From Verrucomicrobiales bacterium (lineage in GTDB: Bacteria; Verrucomicrobiota; Verrucomicrobiia; Limisphaerales; UBA9464), in assembly GCA_003445095.1 (NCBI GenBank), contig DLVS01000094.1, positions 1-9,011 of the forward strand: 9,011 nucleotides of DNA, in the 5' to 3' direction. The stretch's first letter is position 1, and the number at the start of each line of letters is the position of its first letter. Position numbers and translations under genes: made by a program. The notes below the pieces were generated by a model. It was not told where the DNA came from, made no database searches, and saw nothing but the letters and a program-made list of their open reading frames with translations. Below are positions 1-7,045 of the stretch, piece by piece.

Positions 1-2164
1 TCCTCAGTTCCTCCAGCGCCTCCATTTCGCGATAGGAGATCTCTCCTTGCGCATAGAGGCGCATTGGCTCCTCGGCCTCACGGCAGACGAGACCGCGCCC
101 CACGCCGCTGCTGCCGAGATCGGTTCGGCTGACGCAGGTGAACTTGCCTTCCGACAGCAGCGCCCACATTTCCTCTTCCTTGAGCGCGTGTTCCTCGAGG
201 TTCTTCCCCACCCGCCAATCGCGCGTCCGTTTGAGCAGGTCGAACAGTGCCAACGAGTTGGTCTTAAAGAATTCGGCGACGCCCGGCATGTAAGAGGCCG
301 CCCGTCGGCGTTGCCCCTCCTCCAGTGAGAGTCCGCCGATCTCGTGTGCCCGTGCAGCGGCCTCCGAGACGAGACGGTGGTACGTTTCGATCTCGAGAAG
401 GCGTGCATTCGCCAGGTTTTGGTTCGCCTCCTCGATCACTTTCGCCAGCTTCTGCTCGATCCGCTCCTTTTCGCGCTTCAACCGCGCCGCTTCGGCCAGC
501 TCGCGGGCGTCACGCGAGACGTCCGCTTCGGCGCTGCGCAGCGGACGCACCATCAACTCGGCGCCGCGGTTGCTCATGTCCTCGTCGAGCCACCCAAGTT
601 GGATCGCACCGAGCGAGTCGGTGAGCGACTTCTTGCGCCAGGTGAACTCGAGCTGCGCCGGCCCGGGCTGGCGCCCGCCGGGATCGATCAGCGAGATGGT
701 GACCTGGTCGGTCTGAGGGTTCACGGCGTTGGCGCGGAACCATTCCCGCGCGATCTCGTTGCGCAGCAGGATGCCGGCGGTGGGGCTCTGATCTACCTTG
801 TAGAAAAGGTCGAAGACCGTGTCCCAGATGTCCATGTCGACGAATCGCGCCGCTGGCTCGAGGATGGTGTTCAGCGGGACCTGAATGGACACCTCCGACG
901 ATTCAGCCGTGGTGGCTTCCCCTGCTTCCTGCTTCCGCGCGCGGGCCTCTGCCGCCAGGACGATGTGCGTCCATTGCCCGAGGGTGAGGGCTTCGGCGAG
1001 CCTTGGATACTGGCGATGCATGTGCTGCGAGGCTTCGGAAGCCTCCGACACCTGGGGTTCATCACTCGGAGTCTCGCCGGGGCTGCTGGTCTCGCCCTGG
1101 CGCTGGATGCGAGGCGCGCTGCCAGGCCCGTGCTGAACAACGTGCGCGAGCTCGTGCTGAATTTGCGGCGCCGGAGAGCCGCCGGTCAGGAAGCGCGGCG
1201 TACCCGACGCTGAGGAGTCGTCGACCCTGGAAGCCGCGCCGTAGTCCCCCGCTCGGTCATTCGATGAAGCGTGCTGATTCGGACGGCGCAGGCTAGCCGC
1301 GGCGGCCAAAACGGGATGAGAAAGACTCTCGTGCTCATTGCGCATCGCGATCCGGTCGTCAGTGAGACTTCGCCCCTCGGAGACGATCTCGCTGGGCACC
1401 CCGCTGGTCGCGCCGGCGTCAAGGTCGGGCTGCCGTTGGACCAGGCCCGGCGCGCCTTCTTGTTGCACGACATGTGTCGCTTCATGCGCCAGTAAGCGTT
1501 GGTCGTCCGGGCTTTGCCCAGGCCCAAGCCAAATGTGATTCCGGTGGGTGAAAGCCTTGGCCTGAAGTTGGGCTGCCGTCGCCTGGGCCGCCGTGCTCGT
1601 GTGGACACGTACGGAACTCAGATCCGCTCCCAGCACCGGTTCTACCCGACTTCTGATACCGTCGGTCAAGGGCGCACCAGAGTCCGGCGGGGCGAGGTTT
1701 ACCGAAGTGAGGGTCGGAGAGACTGACGAGACCGGCTTGGTCTGGATGTGCTCCTCCTCCTCGCATTTCGGACACGGCAAGCCGGCGCCACAGGCGGCAC
1801 ACTTGCGCTGAACCGCTGGAGGAGAACCAGACCGCCGCTCGTCGTCGCTGCCCGTACCAGCGGAACGGCCAACCGCCAGCTCGGCAACTCGATCCGCCTC
1901 CTGTTCGAACGGATCTCCCGGTTGGTTGATCGTGAGTTTAGCTTGGACCAAGATAGGAAAAGCCTGGGGACTCTTGCTCAGCTGCTTTCCGGGTTGGCGT
2001 TGGATCGTGGCGAGTTCGCCCGACGGTGAGGCCATCGAGAGAAAAAGCGGCAGGCCCAGGCCCGCATCCGTCGACACTCCTCCCGGGACCGACTTGGGGG
2101 AATCGGTCACCGCTGCTTTCGGCTTGTGTGCCGGGGATTCTGCGGTGGGAGCGATCACCGACAT
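1..2164 (-). CDS. DUF4157 (eCIS core) protein with two HExxH motifs, C-terminus beyond window
   Basis: Starts at the ATG at 2164-2162, the first start codon after the in-frame TGA at 2248-2246. It stays open for 721 codons to the left edge, so the C-terminus and any payload are missing. Seen: a non-hydrophobic leader; LPLFLSM at 38-44 followed by IQR at 54-56; KLTINQPGD...EQEAD at 76-91; a C-x2-C-x5-C-x2-C knuckle at 122-134, then EEEE; and a full DUF4157-like domain at about 165-236 (LGADLSSVRVH, AFTH, LLAHEATHVVQQ), HEATH at 227-231. A second motif, HELAHVVQHG, sits at 337-346 without a domain body before it. Residues about 545-720 are charged, helical and probably coiled coil. DUF4157 is a zincin-like domain common in proteins associated with contractile injection systems; protease activity is inferred, not shown. 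No Sec signal is visible. The ribosome binding site is weak (GGA about 6 bases upstream). The gene follows the 1015-residue DUF4157 gene after a 247-base gap. Family assignment is firm, payload unknown. Confidence 0.85.
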   Translation of the reverse strand, partial: MSVIAPTAESPAHKPKAAVTDSPKSVPGGVSTDAGLGLPLFLSMASPSGELATIQRQPGKQLSKSPQAFPILVQAKLTINQPGDPFEQEADRVAELAVGRSAGTGSDDERRSGSPPAVQRKCAACGAGLPCPKCEEEEHIQTKPVSSVSPTLTSVNLAPPDSGAPLTDGIRSRVEPVLGADLSSVRVHTSTAAQATAAQLQAKAFTHRNHIWLGPGQSPDDQRLLAHEATHVVQQEGAPGLVQRQPDLDAGATSGVPSEIVSEGRSLTDDRIAMRNEHESLSHPVLAAAASLRRPNQHASSNDRAGDYGAASRVDDSSASGTPRFLTGGSPAPQIQHELAHVVQHGPGSAPRIQRQGETSSPGETPSDEPQVSEASEASQHMHRQYPRLAEALTLGQWTHIVLAAEARARKQEAGEATTAESSEVSIQVPLNTILEPAARFVDMDIWDTVFDLFYKVDQSPTAGILLRNEIAREWFRANAVNPQTDQVTISLIDPGGRQPGPAQLEFTWRKKSLTDSLGAIQLGWLDEDMSNRGAELMVRPLRSAEADVSRDARELAEAARLKREKERIEQKLAKVIEEANQNLANARLLEIETYHRLVSEAAARAHEIGGLSLEEGQRRRAASYMPGVAEFFKTNSLALFDLLKRTRDWRVGKNLEEHALKEEEMWALLSEGKFTCVSRTDLGSSGVGRGLVCREAEEPMRLYAQGEISYREMEALEELR
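1156..1306 (-). repeat. Direct repeat copy A (inside the left-hand DUF4157 gene)
   Basis: This stretch encodes AAASLRRPNQHASSNDRAGDY through PRFLTGGSPAPQIQ, residues about 287-336 of the gene. Hand alignment to copy B at 5620-5766 gives about 30 mismatches in 150 bases, near 80% identity, with weaker similarity continuing upstream to SLTDDR. It ends at the shared GCAAATTCAGC, after which this copy reads into HELAHVVQHG. Confidence 0.8.
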
Positions 2165-2411
2165 AACAAATCCATTCGCGGGTTGGGCGTCTTCAATTCC
2201 ACTGGTCGTGGTCGGCCGAGCCTTCGGCGCTCGGCTCCACCATGATCACATCTGCCAATCATTTTCATGTCCCTGTTCTGTCCTTCCGGCACGCCCAGCG
2301 CCCGTCCCAACCATCACGTTTAACGATAGACATCGTGTCTCTCGCCGCCCTTTTTCCGACGAGGCCGGCTTGGGGGCTTCTGGAGGAGTTCGGGAAAGTC
2401 CTCATCACCGG
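2165..2411. other. Intergenic gap between the two DUF4157 genes
   Basis: 247 bases between the TGA of the 1015-residue gene and the ATG of the next gene. Apart from the stem-loop at 2215-2235 I see no clear promoter, terminator or RNA gene. The two genes could be co-transcribed or separate. Confidence 0.5.
2215..2235. other. 7-bp stem-loop upstream of the left-hand DUF4157 gene
   Basis: GCCGAGC, 7-base loop, GCTCGGC, about 50 bases before the ATG at 2164. Neither side has a T tract. It could act in the mRNA leader or be chance in GC-rich DNA. Confidence 0.4.
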
Positions 2412-5400
2412 TCAGTTCTGGTACCAGGGGCCGAACACGTACTTGTCGCTGCCGAACCGCACTCCTGCCCGCGCGGATCCGTCCGTGCGCATCTCGATGA
2501 CAGCTTCGAAAGCAGTTATCAGCCGGCCGTTTTGCATGAAGCTAACGAGGTAGTGGATCGACTCCAATCTCAGCGTGCGTTCATGAGTGGCGGTCACGGT
2601 CTGCAGGTGCAGTCGGCCGTCGGTGCTGTTGTTATTGCGGAGTTGGCGCAAGAAGTCCTCGATGCCGCGGTTCTGCAGGATCTGGTTGACCAGTCGCGAG
2701 GCGAGACGAATTGCCGCGGCACTCTCGATCCTCAATCCCGCGCTGGTGCTATGGGCGCGCTCCCACTCCGCGATCTGCTGTAGTGCATACTGAGCGGCGC
2801 TCGGCAGTTCGCGCTCGTATCCGGCGCGGTCAGCACGCACGGCACCGATCCACGCCTTGATCTCGACTCCATCTTTGCGGCGCTCGACGCCGTAAACACC
2901 GGAGGGCGGAGCGACCGCGGGCGATCCGACTTCGCGGTATCCGCGCGCCAATGCCAGTGCTCGTGACATGTATTCGCCGTTCGCCACGCCCGTGCGGTAC
3001 CAATGGGATCCGGCCGGATGAAAGATGCCGCTCGCGAGGTTGACCAGTACTTCGCGATCCATTGGAACGGCTGTGGGCGTCGCCGTAGTTGCGGTAGCGC
3101 CAGGCGCGGGCGTAACTGTGGTCGGAGTGGACTGCGTCACCGTGGCCGCGGTGTGAGCAGTTGACACCGCGGTCACGGGCGCGGGACTCACGGCAACGGG
3201 CGCGACTGGTGTTTGCGCTCTGCCCGTCGGCGTCGAACTCGTCGGAGGCTTCGGCGGCGTGGACGGCACCGTGGTGGTCGCAACGGGTTTGGGGATCTCG
3301 CCGGCTGTCGCGCCGATGGGCGCCGGTGCTTGCGTGCGCGGGGTCGCGGTGGTCGTTGGAGTCGCCGGCGCCTTGACGGTCGCGGGTACCTTCTCCACGA
3401 CCGCGGCTACCGGCCGTTTGCCGATGCTCCCACCGGCGATGTTACGGTGTTCCGGCATGAGGTCATCGACCGCCATGCCGAACGCCAGATAGAGCTTCTG
3501 CAAGTTGCGATTGAGGAAGCCCGGTCCGCGTGGCGGCGCGATCACGGCGGGCTTGATGTTCTTTCCTGGCTGGATACCGAGCGCGAACGAGCCTTGCACC
3601 GTCGAGACCGATTGAAGGATCTTGAGGTGCGCGCCTCCCATCGATGACGGGATTGCCGCCGCCGCATTGTGATACTCCTTCAGCAAGAAAATAACGTCGC
3701 GATATGGCATTCGATTCGGGTCATGCATGAGTTTCATGCGCACTCTGAGCTGATACATCTCATCGTCCGCCTTGGTACTGTCGCCGTACCAGGACTTGCA
3801 GGGATCGCCCCAGAACTTCATCAGCCGGCTGGGTGGATTTTCCCGGCATTCCTTCTGGACCTTGTCGTTGCTCTCGCGAAGCACGCGATCGAACTGCTTT
3901 GCGATCTCCGCCATCACGAGGTCTCCACCGCGTCGTGACTGAATGAAGTCGCGGATGTAGGCGTTCTGATCGAATTCCGCGACGTGCTCACGCCACATCC
4001 ACAGAAGGCTGCGCGCGAACGGCGCGAGCGCCTTCATCCCCTCGTCCATGGACGCAATCTCGCGCTCGAGACCCTTAAACTGGTCCTGCCAGAATTGTGG
4101 CAGCGACGGAATGCTCTTCTCGCGCGCGATCCACACCTCCTGGATGGCGCGGCGGTTGAGGAAATCCTCGCGGGCTGCGGCATGCCAGGTCGCGTTCGGC
4201 GCCCGTTGGGCGATGATCTGCTCGATCATCTCAAAATCGACGTCGACGTTTTCCTCGCACCCCTTCTCCAGGTACTCGTCCAGTTCCTTCCCGTACTTGT
4301 ACTCCAGGTCCTGGTCCTTGATTTTCTCGAAGCGGCGGGCGGTGCGTTCGCGACGCTGCCGCACCATAGGACGGCGCGACTCTTCGATGTCGGACAGGTC
4401 GCCGATGTAGACGGAGCGAATCTCGATCTGCGGCGTCATCACGAGCTTCAGCATCGGCGCTATCTTCTCGACATAGGCGCTTCTCGCCGCGCCTTCGAAG
4501 AAGTCGCGACGAGTCATGATGGCGTCCTTTTCCGCGGCGCTCAGTTGGTCACGGGCCTGCAGCCAGGTGAGGTCCTCTTCCGCCTGCTTCAACGCAAAGC
4601 GTTGATCGTTGCGTCGCGAAGGGTCGGGCGCGAAAGGCTGTGGTCCTGGCAATGTTTCGGCCAGATGCTGTGTATCGGTCGCCGGCTTGCGCCGAACTAC
4701 TTCTCCGCGTGCACACCCCTGTTGTACGACGTGGGCAAGTTCGTGAGCGAGAAGTTGCCGGCCGCGACGCGTATCCGGGGAAAACTGCTGCGCGCCGAAC
4801 ACGATGTCATGTCCCACGGTGTACGCGTGGGCGTCGACCTCGCTCGCGGAATCGGCAGCTGCCGCGTCATGATGAACGCGGACACGGGAGAACTCGTGTC
4901 CAAAGCGTTGCTCCATGTACTGCCGCAGCGCCGCGTCCAGCGGCCTGCCGGGGCTGGCAAGAGCCACGTCTACACTGACGGATGCTGCTTCCAGCTTCCC
5001 CGTCGATGGTGCCGAGACGCGTTGGATGCGCGGCGGAGCGCTGCTTACGGCCGTGTGAGCCGGCGCGGCCATCACCTGATCGGCGATCCGGTCTGCTTCC
5101 TGTTCGTAGATATCGCCTGGTTCGTTAACCTTCAGTTTGGCTTGCAGACCCGATCGCTGCTGCTTGCTGCACTCCTCGCACTCCCCCGCCATACCGGCCG
5201 AACCACCGCAGGCACACTTCCGCTGCAATATCCTACTTTGGCTGGGGCACAACAACCCCGACGGGACTGGTTGGTCGCGTGAGCTCTGGTCACGGCCGGT
5301 CAGCTCCGTCCCGCCGTCCGCGTTCGGCTCAAAGCTATCGCCTGGTTCGTCGATCAGTAACTTCGGCTGGATAAAGGGCGGGAGTGTCGGCGTGCCGGTG

Positions 5401-5459
5401 TCAACGACGCCTGTGCGCTGAATGGTCGGCGCTCCGGGCTGACCAACGAACGACTGCAA
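2412..5459 (-). CDS. DUF4157 (eCIS core) multidomain protein, 1015 residues, unassigned C-terminal domain
   Basis: The only usable start in the open frame is TTG at 5459-5457, without a ribosome binding site. The frame continues upstream to a TAA at 5561-5559, and an ATG lies five codons before that TAA (5576), so the native start may be lost. Seen: IQR at 13-15; a PGD/AD motif at 33-48; a knuckle KCACGGSAGMAGECEEC at 81-97; a second PGD motif, KLKVNEPGDIYEQEAD, at 108-123; DUF4157 at about 172-248 (VRVHHDAAAA, HAYTVGHDIVFG) with HELAH at 239-243; a charged helical region at about 280-680; a Pro/Thr/Ala-rich linker at about 690-798; a small domain at about 802-846 (VNLASGIFHPAGSHWYRTG, NGEYMS, GYRE); and a last domain to 1015 ending FGPWYQN. 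The front half matches the family plan well and HExxH is intact. The C-terminal domain could be an effector, but I do not recognise it. No immunity gene follows directly. Confidence 0.88.
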   Translation of the reverse strand: MQSFVGQPGAPTIQRTGVVDTGTPTLPPFIQPKLLIDEPGDSFEPNADGGTELTGRDQSSRDQPVPSGLLCPSQSRILQRKCACGGSAGMAGECEECSKQQRSGLQAKLKVNEPGDIYEQEADRIADQVMAAPAHTAVSSAPPRIQRVSAPSTGKLEAASVSVDVALASPGRPLDAALRQYMEQRFGHEFSRVRVHHDAAAADSASEVDAHAYTVGHDIVFGAQQFSPDTRRGRQLLAHELAHVVQQGCARGEVVRRKPATDTQHLAETLPGPQPFAPDPSRRNDQRFALKQAEEDLTWLQARDQLSAAEKDAIMTRRDFFEGAARSAYVEKIAPMLKLVMTPQIEIRSVYIGDLSDIEESRRPMVRQRRERTARRFEKIKDQDLEYKYGKELDEYLEKGCEENVDVDFEMIEQIIAQRAPNATWHAAAREDFLNRRAIQEVWIAREKSIPSLPQFWQDQFKGLEREIASMDEGMKALAPFARSLLWMWREHVAEFDQNAYIRDFIQSRRGGDLVMAEIAKQFDRVLRESNDKVQKECRENPPSRLMKFWGDPCKSWYGDSTKADDEMYQLRVRMKLMHDPNRMPYRDVIFLLKEYHNAAAAIPSSMGGAHLKILQSVSTVQGSFALGIQPGKNIKPAVIAPPRGPGFLNRNLQKLYLAFGMAVDDLMPEHRNIAGGSIGKRPVAAVVEKVPATVKAPATPTTTATPRTQAPAPIGATAGEIPKPVATTTVPSTPPKPPTSSTPTGRAQTPVAPVAVSPAPVTAVSTAHTAATVTQSTPTTVTPAPGATATTATPTAVPMDREVLVNLASGIFHPAGSHWYRTGVANGEYMSRALALARGYREVGSPAVAPPSGVYGVERRKDGVEIKAWIGAVRADRAGYERELPSAAQYALQQIAEWERAHSTSAGLRIESAAAIRLASRLVNQILQNRGIEDFLRQLRNNNSTDGRLHLQTVTATHERTLRLESIHYLVSFMQNGRLITAFEAVIEMRTDGSARAGVRFGSDKYVFGPWYQN

Positions 5460-5558
5460 GAATCGAGGGAGGTTTGGGTCAGATACTAGATCGGGCGAGG
5501 CAGCAGATTTTTTCCGCGCCCCCGGGATGGTCGGCGTCCGAGCGGCAGTCGTCGTGGG

Positions 5559-5561
5559 TTA
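5559..5561 (-). other. In-frame TAA interrupting the likely native N-terminus of the 1015-residue gene
   Basis: Reading the minus strand, ATG at 5576-5574 gives MSTLA then TAA, followed in the same frame by PTTTAARTPTIPGARKKS and then SDPNLPRFLQSFVG, which enters the annotated protein. The leader resembles the start of the neighbouring DUF4157 protein (MSVIAPTAESPAHKPK ... LPLFL ... IQR), so the open frame between TAA and TTG looks like coding sequence that lost its start. No good ribosome binding site precedes the ATG, so the original start is not certain. Confidence 0.55.
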
Positions 5562-5578
5562 CGCGAGGGTCGACATAA

Positions 5579-5815
5579 CTATGTGTCGCGTCGCGGCCGC
5601 AGGTCCCCTGGCAATAGGCGCTGAATTTGCGGCACCGGTGAGCCGCCCGTGAGAAAGCGCGGCCTACCCGACACCGAGGAGCCATCGCCCTTAGACGTCG
5701 CGCGGTAGTCCCCCGCGCGGTCGTTCGACGAAGCGCTCTGACTCGAAAGGCGGATGCTGGCCGCGGCAGGCATACGGGGAAAAGACCGATCCGTTAGGGA
5801 GTTCTCCAGTATCGT
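5579..5815 (-). pseudogene. Remnant of a DUF4157-type protein N-terminal module
   Basis: Directly after the TGA of the 409-residue gene, and in the same frame, the sequence reads TILENSLTDRSFPRMPAAAS and continues through SASSNDRAGDY and PRFLTGGSPVPQIQ, then RLLPGDLRPRRDT and TAG. It matches residues about 266-336 of the gene at 2164-1 (SLTDDR, HASSNDRAGDY, PRFLTGGSPAPQIQ). The match stops abruptly at CAAATTCAGC: in the other copy HELAHVVQHG follows, here unrelated residues and a stop. The possible start ATG at 5773 has no convincing ribosome binding site. Best read as the stump of a cargo gene broken by recombination, lying between the immunity genes and the next cargo gene. A short expressed peptide cannot be excluded. 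Confidence 0.6.
5620..5766 (-). repeat. Direct repeat copy B (in the pseudogene)
   Basis: Same orientation as copy A, about 4.4 kb away. It encodes AAASIRLSSQSASSNDRAGDY through PRFLTGGSPVPQIQ. Many differences are at third codon positions, so the two copies diverged under protein-level constraint before this one decayed. Confidence 0.8.
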
Positions 5816-7045
5816 TCAGCGTTGGCGCCGGGTGCCTGCGACCTGGCACTCGTCGCACCAAAAGCAGAACAGGGTTCCACGAATGCGGATCTGCCCAAAT
5901 GGTGCCATCCCTCCATCAATTGCCGCCAGATAAGTCATGGTTGAACGGCAGACAGGGCAGCGAGGAAACGGATCGATTTGGCACCAGTTCGGCGGTCCCC
6001 CAACATCGTGGAGACCCCGACCAGGAACCCGGTCGCTTCCGATGCCAATCTGGTTAGGACTTTCTTCAAGAACTAATGCGCATTCGACCGGGAACACGGG
6101 ACACTCGCACCTCCTAGGTTCGGCGATTTCGATGACTACCAGCCGCTCGACAACATCACTGCGGACACGAGTAAAAACTTCGGCTTCACTGCGATCCAGA
6201 CAGGCGCACTGATACCAAAAGAAGTTGGGAGAGTCGCGTAGATCCCATCCGAGAGCATCAGGTCTGAGGCACAAAACCCGAGCCATCTCTGCCCGACAGA
6301 TTTCGCAGCCCGGATTTTGGCCACCGATGCGCCCCCCAACAACATGGCGGCCCGAGGCTCGGGGCGCTATCAACCCAAAATAACTCCCCCGGAAGAAGGC
6401 CCGTCGTGACGGACTGGGCGTCACACCGCAGTTCTCCAGACACGCTTCGATCGCTGGCCGCACTCTTTCGGGTGCTGAGGCCTGCAGGCTAAGTAGCGCC
6501 GCCCGAGCCGCTGGAGTGCGGATCCGGACGAGGGCCTGGAGAAACGCGGACTCGTCGGACTCCTCAAAACGGCGCACGAAGTCGGCCACCCAATCATCCG
6601 GACCACCCGCCAGCATTGCCTCGCCGATAATGGGAGACGAAACTCGGGCGGCGAATTCCCGCAATTGCTCCGGGAAGTACTTCGCGATTTCGAAGAGCAG
6701 CGAGTCCGCCCAATCCTGTCCCGACGCTTCCAAAATGCGTCCTCCGATTTCGGCAATCTTTTTTCGGGGCAAGAATTTGACTAAGTCGACTGCCGCCGCC
6801 GCCCAGTCGTCGCCGCGGGACAACAAGTCGCTCGCGACCTGATGCTTTTGCTGACGTATTCCGGGTAGCAGCGCGAGATGGGCGGCAGCGAGGGAAGCCA
6901 CGGATACATCTCGCGTCGAGAAGATGACGTCACACGCTTCTGCAGCCCCGTAGTCAGGTTGGACTCCCCATATCTCAGCGACGGCTTCGCGCCTATCGAT
7001 GACATTGAGAGCCTTGTTCACTAAGAGTTGCTCGACCAGGTTCAC
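5816..7045 (-). CDS. Probable second immunity or accessory protein, helical N-terminus plus Cys-rich DUF1963-like C-terminus
   Basis: 409 residues. It starts at GTG, overlapping the previous stop as GTGA, with AAGGAAAG eight bases upstream, so translation is coupled to the small gene before it. Seen: residues about 1-205 are repeated amphipathic helices (HEAT-like in appearance) with recurring aspartate-tryptophan pairs (DDW, QDW, DDW). The second half has CEIC at 247-250, ECP around 314-316, GGPPNWCQID at 349-358, CPVC at 363-366 and CDEC at 397-400. The late pattern GGPPNW...CPxC...M.YL..ID...FxCxxC resembles the C-terminal region of DUF1963/YwqG-type proteins, a family found beside polymorphic toxins; the paired Cys suggest zinc binding. 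Immunity is inferred from position behind the toxin and coupled translation. No signal peptide, so cytoplasmic. It may instead be a housekeeping-type DUF1963 relative acquired with the cassette. Confidence 0.82.
   Translation of the reverse strand: MNLVEQLLVNKALNVIDRREAVAEIWGVQPDYGAAEACDVIFSTRDVSVASLAAAHLALLPGIRQQKHQVASDLLSRGDDWAAAAVDLVKFLPRKKIAEIGGRILEASGQDWADSLLFEIAKYFPEQLREFAARVSSPIIGEAMLAGGPDDWVADFVRRFEESDESAFLQALVRIRTPAARAALLSLQASAPERVRPAIEACLENCGVTPSPSRRAFFRGSYFGLIAPRASGRHVVGGRIGGQNPGCEICRAEMARVLCLRPDALGWDLRDSPNFFWYQCACLDRSEAEVFTRVRSDVVERLVVIEIAEPRRCECPVFPVECALVLEESPNQIGIGSDRVPGRGLHDVGGPPNWCQIDPFPRCPVCRSTMTYLAAIDGGMAPFGQIRIRGTLFCFWCDECQVAGTRRQR

Noticed and set aside
344..1213. Plus-strand open frame of 289 codons
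   Set aside because: Antisense to the left-hand DUF4157 gene, which is continuous through this stretch in the minus frame; the plus translation shows no domain.
2265..2333. Minus-strand 22-codon ORF in the gap (MSIVKRDGWDGRW...)
   Set aside because: Too short, without similarity or a convincing ribosome binding site; chance ORFs of this size are common.
1926..2783. Plus-strand open frame of 285 codons spanning two gene ends
   Set aside because: It overlaps both minus-strand DUF4157 genes and the gap between them, and its composition is irregular with no motif.
3984..5282. Long plus-strand open frame of 432 codons
   Set aside because: It lies antisense to the 1015-residue gene, whose DUF4157 domain and HELAH motif are clear. 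The plus-strand translation has no recognisable motif and is a shadow of GC-rich codon use.
5699..5719. 7-bp stem-loop CGCGCGG / CCGCGCG
   Set aside because: It lies in the degenerate repeat, is not conserved in the other copy and has no T tract, so I do not call a terminator.
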